A stretch of 64,000 bases of DNA. Source: Candidatus Delongbacteria bacterium. Lineage in GTDB: Bacteria > CAIWAD01. How positions within the stretch are numbered: position 1 is the first letter of the stretch; each line of letters opens with the position of its first letter. The stretch is taken from assembly GCA_020634015.1 (NCBI GenBank), contig JACKCN010000001.1, positions 107,001-171,000 on the forward strand. Reading direction: 5' to 3'. The notes beneath the pieces were generated by a model. The model made no database searches, was not told where the DNA came from, and saw nothing but the letters and a program-made list of their open reading frames with translations. A program made the translations under genes and the position numbers. Below, piece by piece: positions 8,323 to 18,776 of the stretch.

Positions 8323-8947
8323 CGTAGACCTCCTGCAGCTTGCCGACCGCGCTTTTCAGCAGCACGACCACATCGCAGTTGACGATGTCACGCACGCTGG
8401 GCTGGTCGGCGGGCTTCAGCTCGAGCTTGTAGATGTTGCGGGCAGACAGGTACAGATTGTTGTCCTGTGCACCGGTGAGGATCAGCACACGCTTGCCGTC
8501 GAGCTTGAAAGCCTTCAGCAGCCCGGCCATTCCGCTGGTACGCGGGGTATCCCAGCTGAAATCCTCAACCACGATGACGCCGTTCTCACGAGCCGCGAGG
8601 GTGAAGGCACTGCGACGGGCCAGCAGCTTGACCTTGCGGTTGATGTCCTTGTGGAAGGTCTGGGGCATGGGACCGAACACGGTTCCGCCACCCTTCATCT
8701 GGGGAGCGCGGCGCGTACCCTGACGGGCATTGCCCGTGCCCTTCTGGCGGAAGGGCTTCTTGCCTCCGCCACGCACCCGGCTGCGATTCTTCGTGGCGCG
8801 GGTTCCCTGACGACAGTTGGTCTCCTCGGCCACGACAGCCAGGTAGATCGCGTGCTCGTTCGGGGTTTCGATATTGAACAGCCCGTCAGGAAGGGTCACT
8901 TTTTCCTTGCTGGCCGTTCCGTCCACCTTGTGGAGCTGTAGTTCCAT
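8315..8947 (-). CDS. rplD: Large ribosomal subunit protein uL4
   Basis: 50S protein L4, 210 aa. The extended tunnel loop is visible as RGGGKKPFRQKGTGNARQGT followed by GGGTVFGP. In E. coli L4 is also the autogenous repressor of the S10 operon; the leader needed for that is not recognisable here. GGAGAG ribosome-binding site precedes the ATG. Confidence 0.96.
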   Translation of the reverse strand: MELQLHKVDGTASKEKVTLPDGLFNIETPNEHAIYLAVVAEETNCRQGTRATKNRSRVRGGGKKPFRQKGTGNARQGTRRAPQMKGGGTVFGPMPQTFHKDINRKVKLLARRSAFTLAARENGVIVVEDFSWDTPRTSGMAGLLKAFKLDGKRVLILTGAQDNNLYLSARNIYKLELKPADQPSVRDIVNCDVVVLLKSAVGKLQEVYGD

Positions 8948-8956
8948 CGGTCTCTC

Positions 8957-9574
8957 CTACTTCCGGATTTCCAGCAGGCCATTGCGCGCTCCGGGGACCG
9001 CCCCCTTGACCAGAATCAGATTCTGATCGGGGATGATCTTCACGATCCGGAGGTTCTTCACGGAAACCCGGTCGTTGCCATGGCGGCCGGCCATCTTCAT
9101 GCCACGGTAGGTCCTGGACGGGTCCGAAGACGCGCCCACGGAACCGGGTCCGCGGTACGACTCGTGCACACCATGACTCGCCTTGAAACCGGCGAAATTG
9201 TGAGCCTTCATCACACCGGTGTACCCACGTCCCTTCGAAGTACCGGACACGGTCACCATGTCGCCTTCGCGGAACGAATCACAGTTGACCTGTGCACCAA
9301 CCTCGAGGGTCAGCAGGGCCGGGGCATCGAACTCCCGCAGATGGCGGGCGGGCTTGACGCCGGACTTCTTGAAATGGCCGGCCATCGGGCGGTTGGCCCG
9401 GTTGGCTCGCAGCTCGCCGAAGGAAAGCTGCACCGCAGCATAGCCGTCGGTTTCAGCCGTCTTTTTCTGTGTTACGAAACAGGGTCCAGCCTCGATCATT
9501 GTAACCGGCACGCAGTTGCCTGCCTCGTCAAAGATCTGGGTCATGCCCAGTTTGCGTCCCAGGATTGCACTCAT
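8957..9574 (-). CDS. rplC: Large ribosomal subunit protein uL3
   Basis: 50S protein L3, 205 aa. Starts MSAILGRKLGMTQIFDEAG. The central extension (GRGYTGVMKAHNFAGFKASHG) and the conserved SVGASSDPSRTYRGMKMAG segment approach the peptidyl-transferase centre. Normal length and position after rpsJ. Confidence 0.97.
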   Translation of the reverse strand: MSAILGRKLGMTQIFDEAGNCVPVTMIEAGPCFVTQKKTAETDGYAAVQLSFGELRANRANRPMAGHFKKSGVKPARHLREFDAPALLTLEVGAQVNCDSFREGDMVTVSGTSKGRGYTGVMKAHNFAGFKASHGVHESYRGPGSVGASSDPSRTYRGMKMAGRHGNDRVSVKNLRIVKIIPDQNLILVKGAVPGARNGLLEIRK

Positions 9575-9591
9575 CCGAAGACTCCCGTTCG

Positions 9592-9900
9592 TCAGGACTT
9601 GATCTCGATGTCCACACCCGCCGGAAGCTCGAGCTTCATCAGGGCGTCGATCGTCTTGTTCGTGGCATTCAGAATGTCAATGAGACGCTTGTGAATGCGG
9701 GTCTCGAACTGCTCGCGGGACTTCTTGTCCACGTGGGGCGAGCGGTTCACCGTCACCACGGTGCGACGGGTAGGCAGGGGAATGGGACCGGCGATGAATG
9801 CGCCCGAATCCCTGGCCGTACGGATGATCTTCTCCGTGGACATGTCGATCAGATTGTGATCGTAGGCCTTGAGGCGGATACGGATGTTCTGGTTGGCCAC
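9592..9900 (-). CDS. rpsJ: Small ribosomal subunit protein uS10
   Basis: 30S protein S10 and NusE partner in antitermination, 102 aa. An in-frame TTG lies two codons upstream (9906), but the GTG at 9898-9900 gives the canonical ANQNIRIRLKAYDH start and sits about 7 bases after AAGGA, so it is preferred. Signature RTVVTVNRSPHVDKKSREQFE is intact. Only 13 bp follow the tuf stop, so str and S10 clusters are joined here. Confidence 0.96.
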   Translation of the reverse strand: MANQNIRIRLKAYDHNLIDMSTEKIIRTARDSGAFIAGPIPLPTRRTVVTVNRSPHVDKKSREQFETRIHKRLIDILNATNKTIDALMKLELPAGVDIEIKS

Positions 9901-9913
9901 AACCAATTCCTTC

Positions 9914-11104
<1,191 letters not shown>

Positions 11105-11353
11105 CGAATACTCCGTTATCTGCCTGTCACTCAGGCTCCAACCGGAGAGCATTCCGCACCCTTTCACCAGATCTGGCGAAGTGCAGGCTCCCGGGAACCG
11201 AAAATTGTCGTCAACGGGTGCGTCGCCAACCCCTTCCGGGTGATGGGACACCACGCAGTGGTGCCGCTGATGGCACAATGCGTGTTCAGGTCGGAACCCG
11301 ATTGATCACCGGGCCCGGTCGCACGGCGTCCCTGAGGAAGCCGTGTTTCCTGT

Positions 11354-13432
11354 TCAGCTGTTGGCTTTGCTCAGGACCTTTTCAGCGATCGACTTGGGCG
11401 CTTCTTCGTAATGGGAGAATTCCATCGTGAAGACTGCGCGGCCCTGGGTGATCGAACGCAAGGTCGTGGCATAGCCAAACATTTCAGAAAGCGGTACGGT
11501 GGCACGGATCACCTGGGCATCGCGGCGGGGTTCCATGCCACTGATGCGTCCGCGACGGGAGTTGAGGTTGCCCATCACATCTCCCATGTAGTCGTCGGGG
11601 ACGACCACTTCCACGCGCATGATCGGTTCCAGCAGGATCGGATTGGCCTTGCGGGCCGCTTCCTTGAGCGCCATGGAACCGGCGATCTTGAAGGCCATTT
11701 CGCTGGAGTCCACTTCGTGGAAACCACCGTCCCAGAGGGTGACCTTGATGTCTTCCATCGGGTAACCGGCCAGCACGCCATTCTTCATGGCATCCTGGAT
11801 ACCCTGGGAAGTCGGATTGATGTATTCCTTGGGAATGGTGCCGCCAACGATTTCGTTGACGAACTCATACCCCTTGCCCTGCTCGTTCGGCTCGACACGA
11901 ATCTTGATGTGAGCGAACTGGCCATGACCACCGGTCTGGCGCACGAAGCGCTGATCCTGCTCCACGGAGCGAGTGATCGACTCCTTGTAGGCAACCTGGG
12001 GCGTGCCCACATTGCACTCGACCTTGAACTCCTTCTTCATGCGATCGATCAGGATTTCAAGGTGCAGCTCGCCCATTCCGGAAATGGTCGTCTGACCCGT
12101 ATCCGCGTCCGTGCGAACCTGGAATGTAGGATCTTCTTCGGCGAGTTTCTCGAGGGCAGTGCCCATTTTTTCCTGATCGCCCTTCGATTTCGGCTCGACG
12201 GCGATGGAAATCACCGGCTCAGGGAAGGTGATCTTCTCGAGAACGATGGGATGCTGGATATCGCAGAGGCTGTCGCCCGTGTGAATCTTCTTGAGCCCGA
12301 TGGCGGCGGCGATGTCACCCGCGTGCACTTCTTCGATGTCTTCACGCTTGTTGGCGGACATCTGCAGCAGGCGCCCCATGCGTTCCTTCTTGCCGGTGGC
12401 CACATTCAGAATGGTATCACCGGTCTTGATCTTGCCCGAATAGACCCGGAAGTAGGTCAGCTTGCCCACGAAGGGATCGGTCTGGATCTTGAAGGCCAGG
12501 GCCGCGAAGGGTGCGTTCTCTTCGCAGGAGCGTTCTTCGATGGCATCGGTGTCGGGATGGTGCCCCTTGACGGGCGGGACATCCAGAGGGCTGGGCAGGT
12601 AATACGTCACCGCATCAAGCAGACGCTGCACGCCCTTGTTCTTGAAGGCACTGCCGCACATGGTGGGCACGATGCTCATGTCCACGGTAGCGGCACGCAG
12701 GGCGGCCCGCACTTCCTCGTCGGGAATGGCTTCGCCGGCAAGGAATTTTTCCATCAACTGGTCGTCGTAGTCGGCTACCGCTTCGAGCATCTTCTCGCGA
12801 TACTCGGCCGCGATGTCCAGCATGTCGCCGGGGATGTCCACTTCCTCGAACAGGGAGCCCATGGACTGCTCGTTGTAGAGCACGGCCTTCATGGAAATCA
12901 GGTCAATCAGGCCCGTGAAGATGTCACCGGCCCCGATGGGGATGGTGATGGCCACGGGATTGGCACCCAGGCGGGTACGCATGGCATCCAGCACGGCGTA
13001 GAAGTCCGCACCCGTTCGGTCCATCTTGTTGACGAAGGCGATGCGGGGCACGTTGTACTTGTCGGCCTGACGCCAGACGGTTTCGGACTGGGGCTCGACA
13101 CCGCCCACGGCACAGAAGAGGGCAACCGCGCCGTCGAGGATGCGCAGACTGCGCTCCACTTCAGCGGTGAAGTCCACGTGGCCCGGGGTGTCGATGATGT
13201 TGATGTGATAGTCTTTCCAGGACGTGCTGATGGCGGCGGAGGTGATGGTGATGCCTCGGGCCTTCTCCTGCTCCATCCAGTCCATCACAGCGCCACCTTC
13301 ATGGACCTCGCCCATCTTGTGGACACGCCCCGTGTAATAGAGGATGCGCTCACTGGTCGTGGTCTTGCCGGCATCGATGTGGGCCATGATGCCGATGTTG
13401 CGCGTGTTCTTGAGAACTTCCTGGAAACTCAT
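11354..13432 (-). CDS. fusA: Elongation factor G
   Basis: Translocation GTPase, 692 aa. G1 AHIDAGKTTTSER (residues 17-29), DTPGHVDF and NKMDRTGADF are intact. Domain IV carries RQTGGHGQFAHI and the C-terminal domain ends with the usual MFGYATTLRSITQGRAVFTMEFSHYE region. Length is standard for bacterial EF-G1. It sits between rpsG and tuf. Confidence 0.97.
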   Translation of the reverse strand: MSFQEVLKNTRNIGIMAHIDAGKTTTSERILYYTGRVHKMGEVHEGGAVMDWMEQEKARGITITSAAISTSWKDYHINIIDTPGHVDFTAEVERSLRILDGAVALFCAVGGVEPQSETVWRQADKYNVPRIAFVNKMDRTGADFYAVLDAMRTRLGANPVAITIPIGAGDIFTGLIDLISMKAVLYNEQSMGSLFEEVDIPGDMLDIAAEYREKMLEAVADYDDQLMEKFLAGEAIPDEEVRAALRAATVDMSIVPTMCGSAFKNKGVQRLLDAVTYYLPSPLDVPPVKGHHPDTDAIEERSCEENAPFAALAFKIQTDPFVGKLTYFRVYSGKIKTGDTILNVATGKKERMGRLLQMSANKREDIEEVHAGDIAAAIGLKKIHTGDSLCDIQHPIVLEKITFPEPVISIAVEPKSKGDQEKMGTALEKLAEEDPTFQVRTDADTGQTTISGMGELHLEILIDRMKKEFKVECNVGTPQVAYKESITRSVEQDQRFVRQTGGHGQFAHIKIRVEPNEQGKGYEFVNEIVGGTIPKEYINPTSQGIQDAMKNGVLAGYPMEDIKVTLWDGGFHEVDSSEMAFKIAGSMALKEAARKANPILLEPIMRVEVVVPDDYMGDVMGNLNSRRGRISGMEPRRDAQVIRATVPLSEMFGYATTLRSITQGRAVFTMEFSHYEEAPKSIAEKVLSKANS

Positions 13433-13456
13433 GTCAGTTCAACAGCCTTTCGTGGG

Positions 13457-13479
13457 CGCGAGGCACGGGGTGCCTCGCG
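13457..13479 (-). promoter_or_regulatory. Intercistronic hairpin between rpsG and fusA
   Basis: Inverted repeat with 9-bp arms (CGCGAGGCA / TGCCTCGCG) and a 5-nt loop in the 50-bp gap after the rpsG stop. There is no T-tract, so it does not look like a full terminator. It could limit read-through, protect mRNA ends or act in S7 feedback control; only the structure is seen. Confidence 0.5.
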
Positions 13480-13482
13480 GTG

Positions 13483-13950
13483 CTACCAGCGGAAATGGGC
13501 AAACGCCTTGTTGGCCTCGGCCATACGATGCACGTCCTCGCGCTTGCGGAAGGCTCCGCCTTCCTTCTTGAAGGCAGCGATCAACTCGTTTGCCAGACGC
13601 ATCGAGAAGTTCTTGTCGCCGCGAGCACGGGAGAAATTGATGACCCAGCGAATCGCCAGTGCCGTCTTGCGTGCCGGGCGGATTTCCACAGGCACCTGGT
13701 AGGTGGAACCACCCACACGGCGGCTTTTCACTTCCAGCACGGGTTCGACATTGCGGATGGCCGTGGTGAACACTTCCAGTCCGTCTTCCCCGGTCCGTTC
13801 CTTGGCGATGTCGATCGCCTTGTAGAACTGACGCTCAGCAACTGACTTCTTGCCAGAGTACATCATGCTGTTCATGAACTTCGTGGCCAGGACCGATCCG
13901 TACATGGGATCAGGCAGGATCTCTCGTTTCTGGGGACGGCGTCTGCGCAT
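13483..13950 (-). CDS. rpsG: Small ribosomal subunit protein uS7
   Basis: 30S protein S7, 155 aa, primary 16S binder that nucleates the head. Starts MRRRRPQKREILPDPMYGS and includes KFMNSMMYSGKKSVAE (signature) and the basic hairpin VGGSTYQVPVEIRPARK. The C-terminal KREDVHRMAEANKAFAHFRW is normal. 54 bp after rpsL. Confidence 0.97.
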   Translation of the reverse strand: MRRRRPQKREILPDPMYGSVLATKFMNSMMYSGKKSVAERQFYKAIDIAKERTGEDGLEVFTTAIRNVEPVLEVKSRRVGGSTYQVPVEIRPARKTALAIRWVINFSRARGDKNFSMRLANELIAAFKKEGGAFRKREDVHRMAEANKAFAHFRW

Positions 13951-14004
13951 GGGATGATTCCGTTGTTGTTCTGGTTCTGACTTGACCCGACAGCGACCGG
14001 TCGC

Positions 14005-14376
14005 TTACTTCGGGCGTTTGGTTCCGTACTTGGAGCGGCCCTGCTTGCGGCCGTCCACACCACTGGCATCCAGGGCACCCCGGACGATGTGATAACGCAC
14101 GCCCGGAAGATCCTTCACACGACCACCACGCACCAGAACGATGCTGTGCTCCTGAAGGTTGTGACCTTCACCCGGGATGTAGGCAGTCACTTCGATGCCG
14201 CTGGTCAACCGGACTCGCGCAATCTTGCGCAAGGCGGAATTCGGCTTCTTCGGAGTGGTGGTCTTCACCTGGGTGCAGACTCCGCGACGCTGGGGGCAAC
14301 GCTTCAAAGCCGGGCTGTTCTGCTTGACGACGGCCTTCTTGCGGCCCTGTCGTACTAACTGGCTGATCGTCGGCAC
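14005..14376 (-). CDS. rpsL: Small ribosomal subunit protein uS12
   Basis: 30S protein S12, decoding centre, 123 aa. GTG start at 14374-14376 with a strong GGAGGAG site; the open frame reaches 14406 but only this start gives PTISQLVRQGRKK. The loop TTTPKKPNSALRK (the classical streptomycin-resistance region around Lys42/43) and VKDLPGVRYHIVRG are wild-type in appearance. First gene of the superoperon. Confidence 0.97.
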   Translation of the reverse strand: MPTISQLVRQGRKKAVVKQNSPALKRCPQRRGVCTQVKTTTPKKPNSALRKIARVRLTSGIEVTAYIPGEGHNLQEHSIVLVRGGRVKDLPGVRYHIVRGALDASGVDGRKQGRSKYGTKRPK

Positions 14377-14406
14377 TCTCTTCTCCTCCAAAATTTGCAA
14401 GCCCAA

Positions 14407-14435
14407 AGTTTAACACAGCTCAATCTTGAATGCAA
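14407..14435 (-). promoter_or_regulatory. Predicted sigma-70-type promoter of the rpsL superoperon
   Basis: On the minus strand TTGCAT (14430-14435) and TAAACT (14407-14412) are separated by exactly 17 bp, with a TG one base before the -10 (extended -10). It lies about 30 bp upstream of the rpsL GTG, in the divergent gap with the aldehyde dehydrogenase gene. Confidence 0.6.
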
Positions 14436-14493
14436 TAGAGCCTCAGGCAGGAAAACACGACAAGCCCTCGAAGAAGCGGCTTGGTCGGCGATT

Positions 14494-14523
14494 TTGAGTT
14501 TGCGATTCGCCGATGGCTATATT
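14494..14523 (+). promoter_or_regulatory. Possible promoter of the aldehyde dehydrogenase gene
   Basis: TTGAGT (14494-14499) and TATATT (14518-14523) with an 18-bp spacer, 54 bp before the ATG, in the divergent gap. Match quality is moderate. Confidence 0.4.
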
Positions 14524-14577
14524 GCCGGCCTCAGCACGACGCTGAATCGCATACCATAGAACCGGGAGCACGCATCC

Positions 14578-16107
14578 ATGAATACCGTCTTGAGCAATCT
14601 GGGCATCCAGTCCATCAATCCTGGCGCCTCCACCGGATCCCGCTGGCTGGACTGCACGGGGTCGGAACTGACCTCCACGAGCCCTTCCACCGGGAAAGAC
14701 CTGGCCAAGGTAACCCAGTGTGAACTGCCGGAATACGAAAAAGTCATGGAGTGTGCCGCCAGGGCCTTCATCGATTGGCGCATGGTACCAGCCCCCGTTC
14801 GTGGCGAACTGGTTCGTCAGGTGGGTCATGAACTGCGCCTGCACAAGGAAGACCTGGGTCGGCTGGTGTCCATGGAAATGGGCAAGATCCTTCAGGAAGG
14901 TCTGGGCGAGGTCCAGGAGATGATCGACATCTGCGACCTGGCCGTGGGCATGTCCCGCCAGCTCTACGGACTCACCACCCACAGTGAGCGCTCGCGCCAC
15001 CGGATGTACGAACAGTGGCATCCCCTGGGCATCGTGGGCGTGATCAGCGCCTTCAACTTCCCGGTGGCCGTCTGGGCCTGGAACACCATGATCGCGCTGG
15101 TCTGCGGCGATGTGGTGGTCTGGAAGCCTTCCAGCAAGACTCCGCTGACCGCGCTGGCCTGCCAGCGCATCATCGGTCGTGTGCTCGAGCGCAATGGATA
15201 CTCCGAAGGCATCTGCAACCTGGTGATCGGCAAGGGTTCCACCGTGGGCGACCGCCTGTCTCACGACACCCGCGTCCCCCTGATCAGTGCCACAGGCAGC
15301 ACCCCCATGGGTCAGCGTCTGGCGGGCATCGTGGCCCAGCGTCTGGGCCGCACGATCCTCGAGCTGGGCGGCAACAACGCGATCATCGTGACACCGGACG
15401 CGGACCTGAATCTGGCCATTCCCAGCATCACCTTCGGCGCGGTGGGCACGGCTGGCCAGCGCTGCACGAGCACCCGGCGCATCATCGTGCACTCCAGCAT
15501 CGCCGGCACGCTGACCGACAAGCTGCAGGCCGCCTACCGTACGATCCGGATCGGCGATCCGCTGGCCGACGGCACCCTGATGGGTCCGCTGATCGACAAG
15601 GGTGCCGTGGGCGACATGATGAACGCCATCGAGAAGGTGAAGGCCCAGGGAGGTGAGATTCTCTGTGGTGGCGAGGTGCTCAGCGGCCCGGGATATGAGA
15701 GTGGCTGTTTCGTGACACCGGCCATCGCCAGGGTGAAGAATGACTTCGACATCGTGCAGGAAGAGACCTTCGCGCCCATCCTGTACATCATTGAGTACAC
15801 GGATCTGGCCGAGGCGCTGGCACTGCAGAATGGCGTACCCCAGGGCCTCTCGAGCGCGATCTTCACCAACAACTTCCTCGAGAGCGAAGCCTTCCTGTCA
15901 CACGAAGGCAGCGATTGCGGCATCGCCAACGTGAATCTGGGCACCTCGGGCGCCGAGATCGGTCTGGCCTTCGGGGGCGAGAAGGATACGGGCGGCGGGC
16001 GCGAATCGGGCAGCGATGCCTGGAAGACCTACATGCGTCGTCAGTCCAACACGCTCAACTGGTCGGGGACCACGGCCCTGGCCCAGGGCATCCACTTCGA
16101 CCTGTAG
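14578..16107 (+). CDS. ALDH7-family (antiquitin-type) semialdehyde dehydrogenase
   Basis: NAD(P)+-dependent aldehyde dehydrogenase, 509 aa, cytoplasmic (no signal peptide). The catalytic cysteine is C296 in AGQRCTSTR and the general base E262 in LELGGNN; the cofactor region shows SAFNFPVAVW and ATGSTPMGQ. The C-terminal block FGGEKDTGGGRESGSDAWK followed by YMRRQ is diagnostic of ALDH7, whose members oxidise alpha-aminoadipic semialdehyde in lysine breakdown (AmaB/Pcd type). No other lysine-catabolic gene is in the window, so the substrate is an inference from family. It is a single-gene unit, divergent from rpsL and closed by a strong terminator. Confidence 0.88.
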   Translation: MNTVLSNLGIQSINPGASTGSRWLDCTGSELTSTSPSTGKDLAKVTQCELPEYEKVMECAARAFIDWRMVPAPVRGELVRQVGHELRLHKEDLGRLVSMEMGKILQEGLGEVQEMIDICDLAVGMSRQLYGLTTHSERSRHRMYEQWHPLGIVGVISAFNFPVAVWAWNTMIALVCGDVVVWKPSSKTPLTALACQRIIGRVLERNGYSEGICNLVIGKGSTVGDRLSHDTRVPLISATGSTPMGQRLAGIVAQRLGRTILELGGNNAIIVTPDADLNLAIPSITFGAVGTAGQRCTSTRRIIVHSSIAGTLTDKLQAAYRTIRIGDPLADGTLMGPLIDKGAVGDMMNAIEKVKAQGGEILCGGEVLSGPGYESGCFVTPAIARVKNDFDIVQEETFAPILYIIEYTDLAEALALQNGVPQGLSSAIFTNNFLESEAFLSHEGSDCGIANVNLGTSGAEIGLAFGGEKDTGGGRESGSDAWKTYMRRQSNTLNWSGTTALAQGIHFDL

Positions 16108-16129
16108 ACGCCCCACCTCCAGCAACGAC

Positions 16130-16161
16130 AAGGGCCCGCGGAATCTCTTCCGCGGGCCCTT
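16130..16161. terminator. Strong rho-independent terminator, convergent genes
   Basis: Perfect 14-bp GC-rich stem (arms 16130-16143 and 16148-16161, AAGGGCCCGCGGAA and its complement) with a 4-nt loop, then CTTCTT. Lies between the converging aldehyde dehydrogenase and subtilase genes and probably serves both. Confidence 0.85.
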
Positions 16162-16182
16162 CTTCTTGTCATCGGCGGTCCG

Positions 16183-18384
16183 TCAGTCGGTCGCGCGCAC
16201 CTGGAAGAGCCGCAGCTCGTCTCCCACCTCGGGCCAGTCCAGCGATGTGTCCGTCGTGGTGGTGTGCAGGGTGAAGACTCCATCGAGGCCCGCGCTGTAC
16301 ACAGCGTAGCTGCCGGCACCCTCCACGGCCGCCCAGCTGAGGTGCAGGAAGCCCGGAACCGCGCGATCGATCTGGATCACAGGAGCCGCAAGCACGGCCG
16401 GCGGAATCACGTTGAAGAGCCCGTTGTCGGCCGCCAGATTCAGCGATGGGCTGGCATCCCGGGCATAGAGGTACCAGGAAATCTGACTGCCCGCGCCCTG
16501 CCCCGGGATCAGCATCTGCCAGCTGTCGCCGCCCATGGGCGTCGCCAGCACGGACACGCCGGCTCCTCCATTGACCGAATAGCCGGCGACCACCTCCGAG
16601 ATGCCGCAGGGGTCCGTGATCTCGAGCAGCATCTGGTAGGGACCCACACTGTCCTCCGTATCCAGGAAGGGCAGTGTGACAAGCAGCCCGGGCGCGGTCA
16701 GATCGGAGGCGCAGGCGTCCAGCACCATGAAGGAGTGTTCGACGACCGTGTCATTGAAGTTGCTGCTGTTGTCCAAGGCCACCACCTGGTAGGTGATCTG
16801 GCTGCCCCCGGGAGCCGCCGGAATGCTGGCCGAGTAGACATCGCCACCCAGAGGCTGCATCGGGATCTCGAACCAGTTGCCCTGATCCAGCTGGTGGCGC
16901 AGGGTCACGGAGAACAGCGAGCACTCGTCGGTGACCGTCGCCAGCACAGGATAGTCCTGAACGGTCTCCCAGGTGTCGGCCAGCGGCACATGGCTCAGGG
17001 AGGGTGGAAGCGCATCGATCTCACAGGGCTCCGGCGGCGACATCAGCAGCAGGGCTTCGTAGGCGTTCACCCGGCCATAGCCGGTCTGCGAATCCCAGCC
17101 GGCCGTGCCCATGTCCACGGCCGATGCTCGCAGCAGGTCGCGGATCTCGGCAGGTGTCACATTGGGATCCGCACCGCGCAGCAGTCCGGCGATGCCCGCC
17201 ACCTGGGGCGTGGCGCCCGAGGTGCCATTCATGTTGTTGATGTAGCCGTTGATGGTGGCGCTGCGCAGCTTCACGCCGGGCGCCATCACATCCAGGCCCG
17301 TGCCGTAGTTGCTGCCCCACCAGGTCTCGCCATCGCAGCTGCTGGGCGACTTGCGCTCGTTGCAGGGCGAGAGCGCGCCCACCGCGAAGCAGTTGGCATA
17401 CTTCGCGGGATAGGAGACCGTGCTGACATTCTCGTTGCCCGCCGCGGCCACGACGAACACACCCGCGTTGAAGGCCGTGTTGATCGCCGAGTTGAAGGTG
17501 CTGCTGTAGGCTCCGCCACCCAGGCTCATGCTGATCACATCGGCGCCGTTGCTGCGGGCCCAGTTCACACCTGCCACCACGTCCGTGGTGGAGCCATTGC
17601 CCGATGCATTGAGCACTTTCACGGGCATCAGCCGGGCCAGCCAGTCCACGCCCGTGACACCGGTCCCGTTGTTGGAGAGTGCCGCGGCCAGCGAGCCACA
17701 GGCAGTTCCATGCATGTTGTCGTCGTCGGCGGTGGCATCGTTGTTCACGAAGTCGTACCCCGCCACGATCTTGCTCTGCAGGTCCGGGTGATTCAGGTCG
17801 ATGCCCGTATCCACGATGGCGATGGTGACCGTGCTGGATCCGGTGCTCAGATCCCAGGCCTGGTCCGCATCGATGTCGCAATCCACGGTGCCGTTGCCCG
17901 GCGACTGACCCGTGTTGCGCAGTGCCCACTGCTGGGTGAAATAGGTGTCGTTCGGGGTGAGGCAGGCACTGACCATCCAGTCGCGTTCGGCCCACTCCAC
18001 CTCGGGGCGCGCGCTCCAGGCGGCGATCTCGGTGGCCAGATCGGAACCGGCGGCCAGTTCCACGATCAGATCACGGTCCAGTCCACCTTCGCGTGCCGGT
18101 CCGTCCACGGACTGATTCCAGAGCAGGGCCCGGGATGAGCGAACAGCACGCTCGGAGGCGAAGCGGGCCAACTCGGGAAGATCCTGCAACTGGGCCTGGC
18201 CGCTGCGCAGTGCCGGCAGGAAGGAATCGCGCACGCGCACGACCAGTCGGTCCCTCACGCAGGGCGGCAGTCCGGAGTCGGCAATGGCCCATTCGGGCAG
18301 CTGGGGAAGTCCGGAATCCGGCGCCAGGGCCGACGCACCCGATGCAAGCAGTCCGCTGAGCAGGAACAAGGTGAGGGAACGCAT
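16183..18384 (-). CDS. Secreted subtilisin-like serine protease (S8)
   Basis: 733 aa with a Sec signal peptide (about residues 1-20) and an N-terminal propeptide-like region to about 140. The S8 catalytic triad is complete: D192 (IVDTGID), H225 (NMHGTACG), S389 (NGTSGATPQVAG), with oxyanion N317 (AAAGNE). C-terminal to about residue 450 come three Ig/FN3-like beta-sandwich stretches; the last resembles the N-terminal domains of the two modular glucan-locus proteins starting at 39958 and 43869. No T9SS sorting tail. The ATG at 18384 has GAAAGG upstream; an in-frame TTG five codons earlier is less likely. Substrate unknown. Confidence 0.9.
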   Translation of the reverse strand: MRSLTLFLLSGLLASGASALAPDSGLPQLPEWAIADSGLPPCVRDRLVVRVRDSFLPALRSGQAQLQDLPELARFASERAVRSSRALLWNQSVDGPAREGGLDRDLIVELAAGSDLATEIAAWSARPEVEWAERDWMVSACLTPNDTYFTQQWALRNTGQSPGNGTVDCDIDADQAWDLSTGSSTVTIAIVDTGIDLNHPDLQSKIVAGYDFVNNDATADDDNMHGTACGSLAAALSNNGTGVTGVDWLARLMPVKVLNASGNGSTTDVVAGVNWARSNGADVISMSLGGGAYSSTFNSAINTAFNAGVFVVAAAGNENVSTVSYPAKYANCFAVGALSPCNERKSPSSCDGETWWGSNYGTGLDVMAPGVKLRSATINGYINNMNGTSGATPQVAGIAGLLRGADPNVTPAEIRDLLRASAVDMGTAGWDSQTGYGRVNAYEALLLMSPPEPCEIDALPPSLSHVPLADTWETVQDYPVLATVTDECSLFSVTLRHQLDQGNWFEIPMQPLGGDVYSASIPAAPGGSQITYQVVALDNSSNFNDTVVEHSFMVLDACASDLTAPGLLVTLPFLDTEDSVGPYQMLLEITDPCGISEVVAGYSVNGGAGVSVLATPMGGDSWQMLIPGQGAGSQISWYLYARDASPSLNLAADNGLFNVIPPAVLAAPVIQIDRAVPGFLHLSWAAVEGAGSYAVYSAGLDGVFTLHTTTTDTSLDWPEVGDELRLFQVRATD

Positions 18385-18399
18385 GAAAGGGCCTTTCAA

Positions 18400-18776
18400 T
18401 CAGTCCAAAGGAAGAGCTCTCCCATGCCTCGACATGGGCGCAGTCTTCTGGATGTCGTGTTTGACGGTTGGGTCGGCCGCAAGTCTATGACAAGCAGGAC
18501 AGGAATCAAAGCATATCCTGCCTGCTGGAAACCCATCCGGGAGATGGTCAGGGCTCAGCCAGGGACATCAGACCTGGCCAGTCAGCTGGTGACAACGCTC
18601 GTCGATGGGCTGAGCGAGCGCGGTGCCCGCAGCGTCAGCATCGACGCCAGCAATCCGGGCAGCGGCCTCCACTTCTACCGTCCTGAGGCCCGGGGCCAGG
18701 TCCGGACCCGCAAGATGGTCCTGCAGAAGCAAGCAACACTGTTCAGGGAGTTCGGCGAATTCCACTGAACACAAAG
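18400..18776. other. Intergenic region, no intact gene
   Basis: Between the subtilase start and the terminator of the NHL-repeat gene. It holds the subtilase promoter region (not assigned to exact boxes) and, on the plus strand at 18540-18768, a possible acetyltransferase remnant listed separately. Confidence 0.5.
18540..18768 (+). pseudogene. Possible GNAT acetyltransferase C-terminal remnant
   Basis: An open plus-strand frame (beginning about 18424) contains a stretch resembling the end of GNAT acetyltransferases: SQLVTTLVDGLSERGARSVSIDA-like text, then NPGSGLHFYRPEARGQ and a closing RKMVL. The N-terminal GNAT half with the acetyl-CoA loop is missing and there is no good ribosome-binding site. 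It may be decay of a once complete gene or a chance resemblance. Confidence 0.25.

Noticed and set aside
11411..13702. 763-codon plus-strand frame across fusA and rpsG
   Set aside because: Antisense to highly conserved genes; composition (His/Asp/Gly-rich) is typical of shadow frames.
16264..18138. 624-codon plus-strand frame opposite the subtilase
   Set aside because: The minus strand has the complete catalytic triad and signal peptide; the plus frame has no motif.
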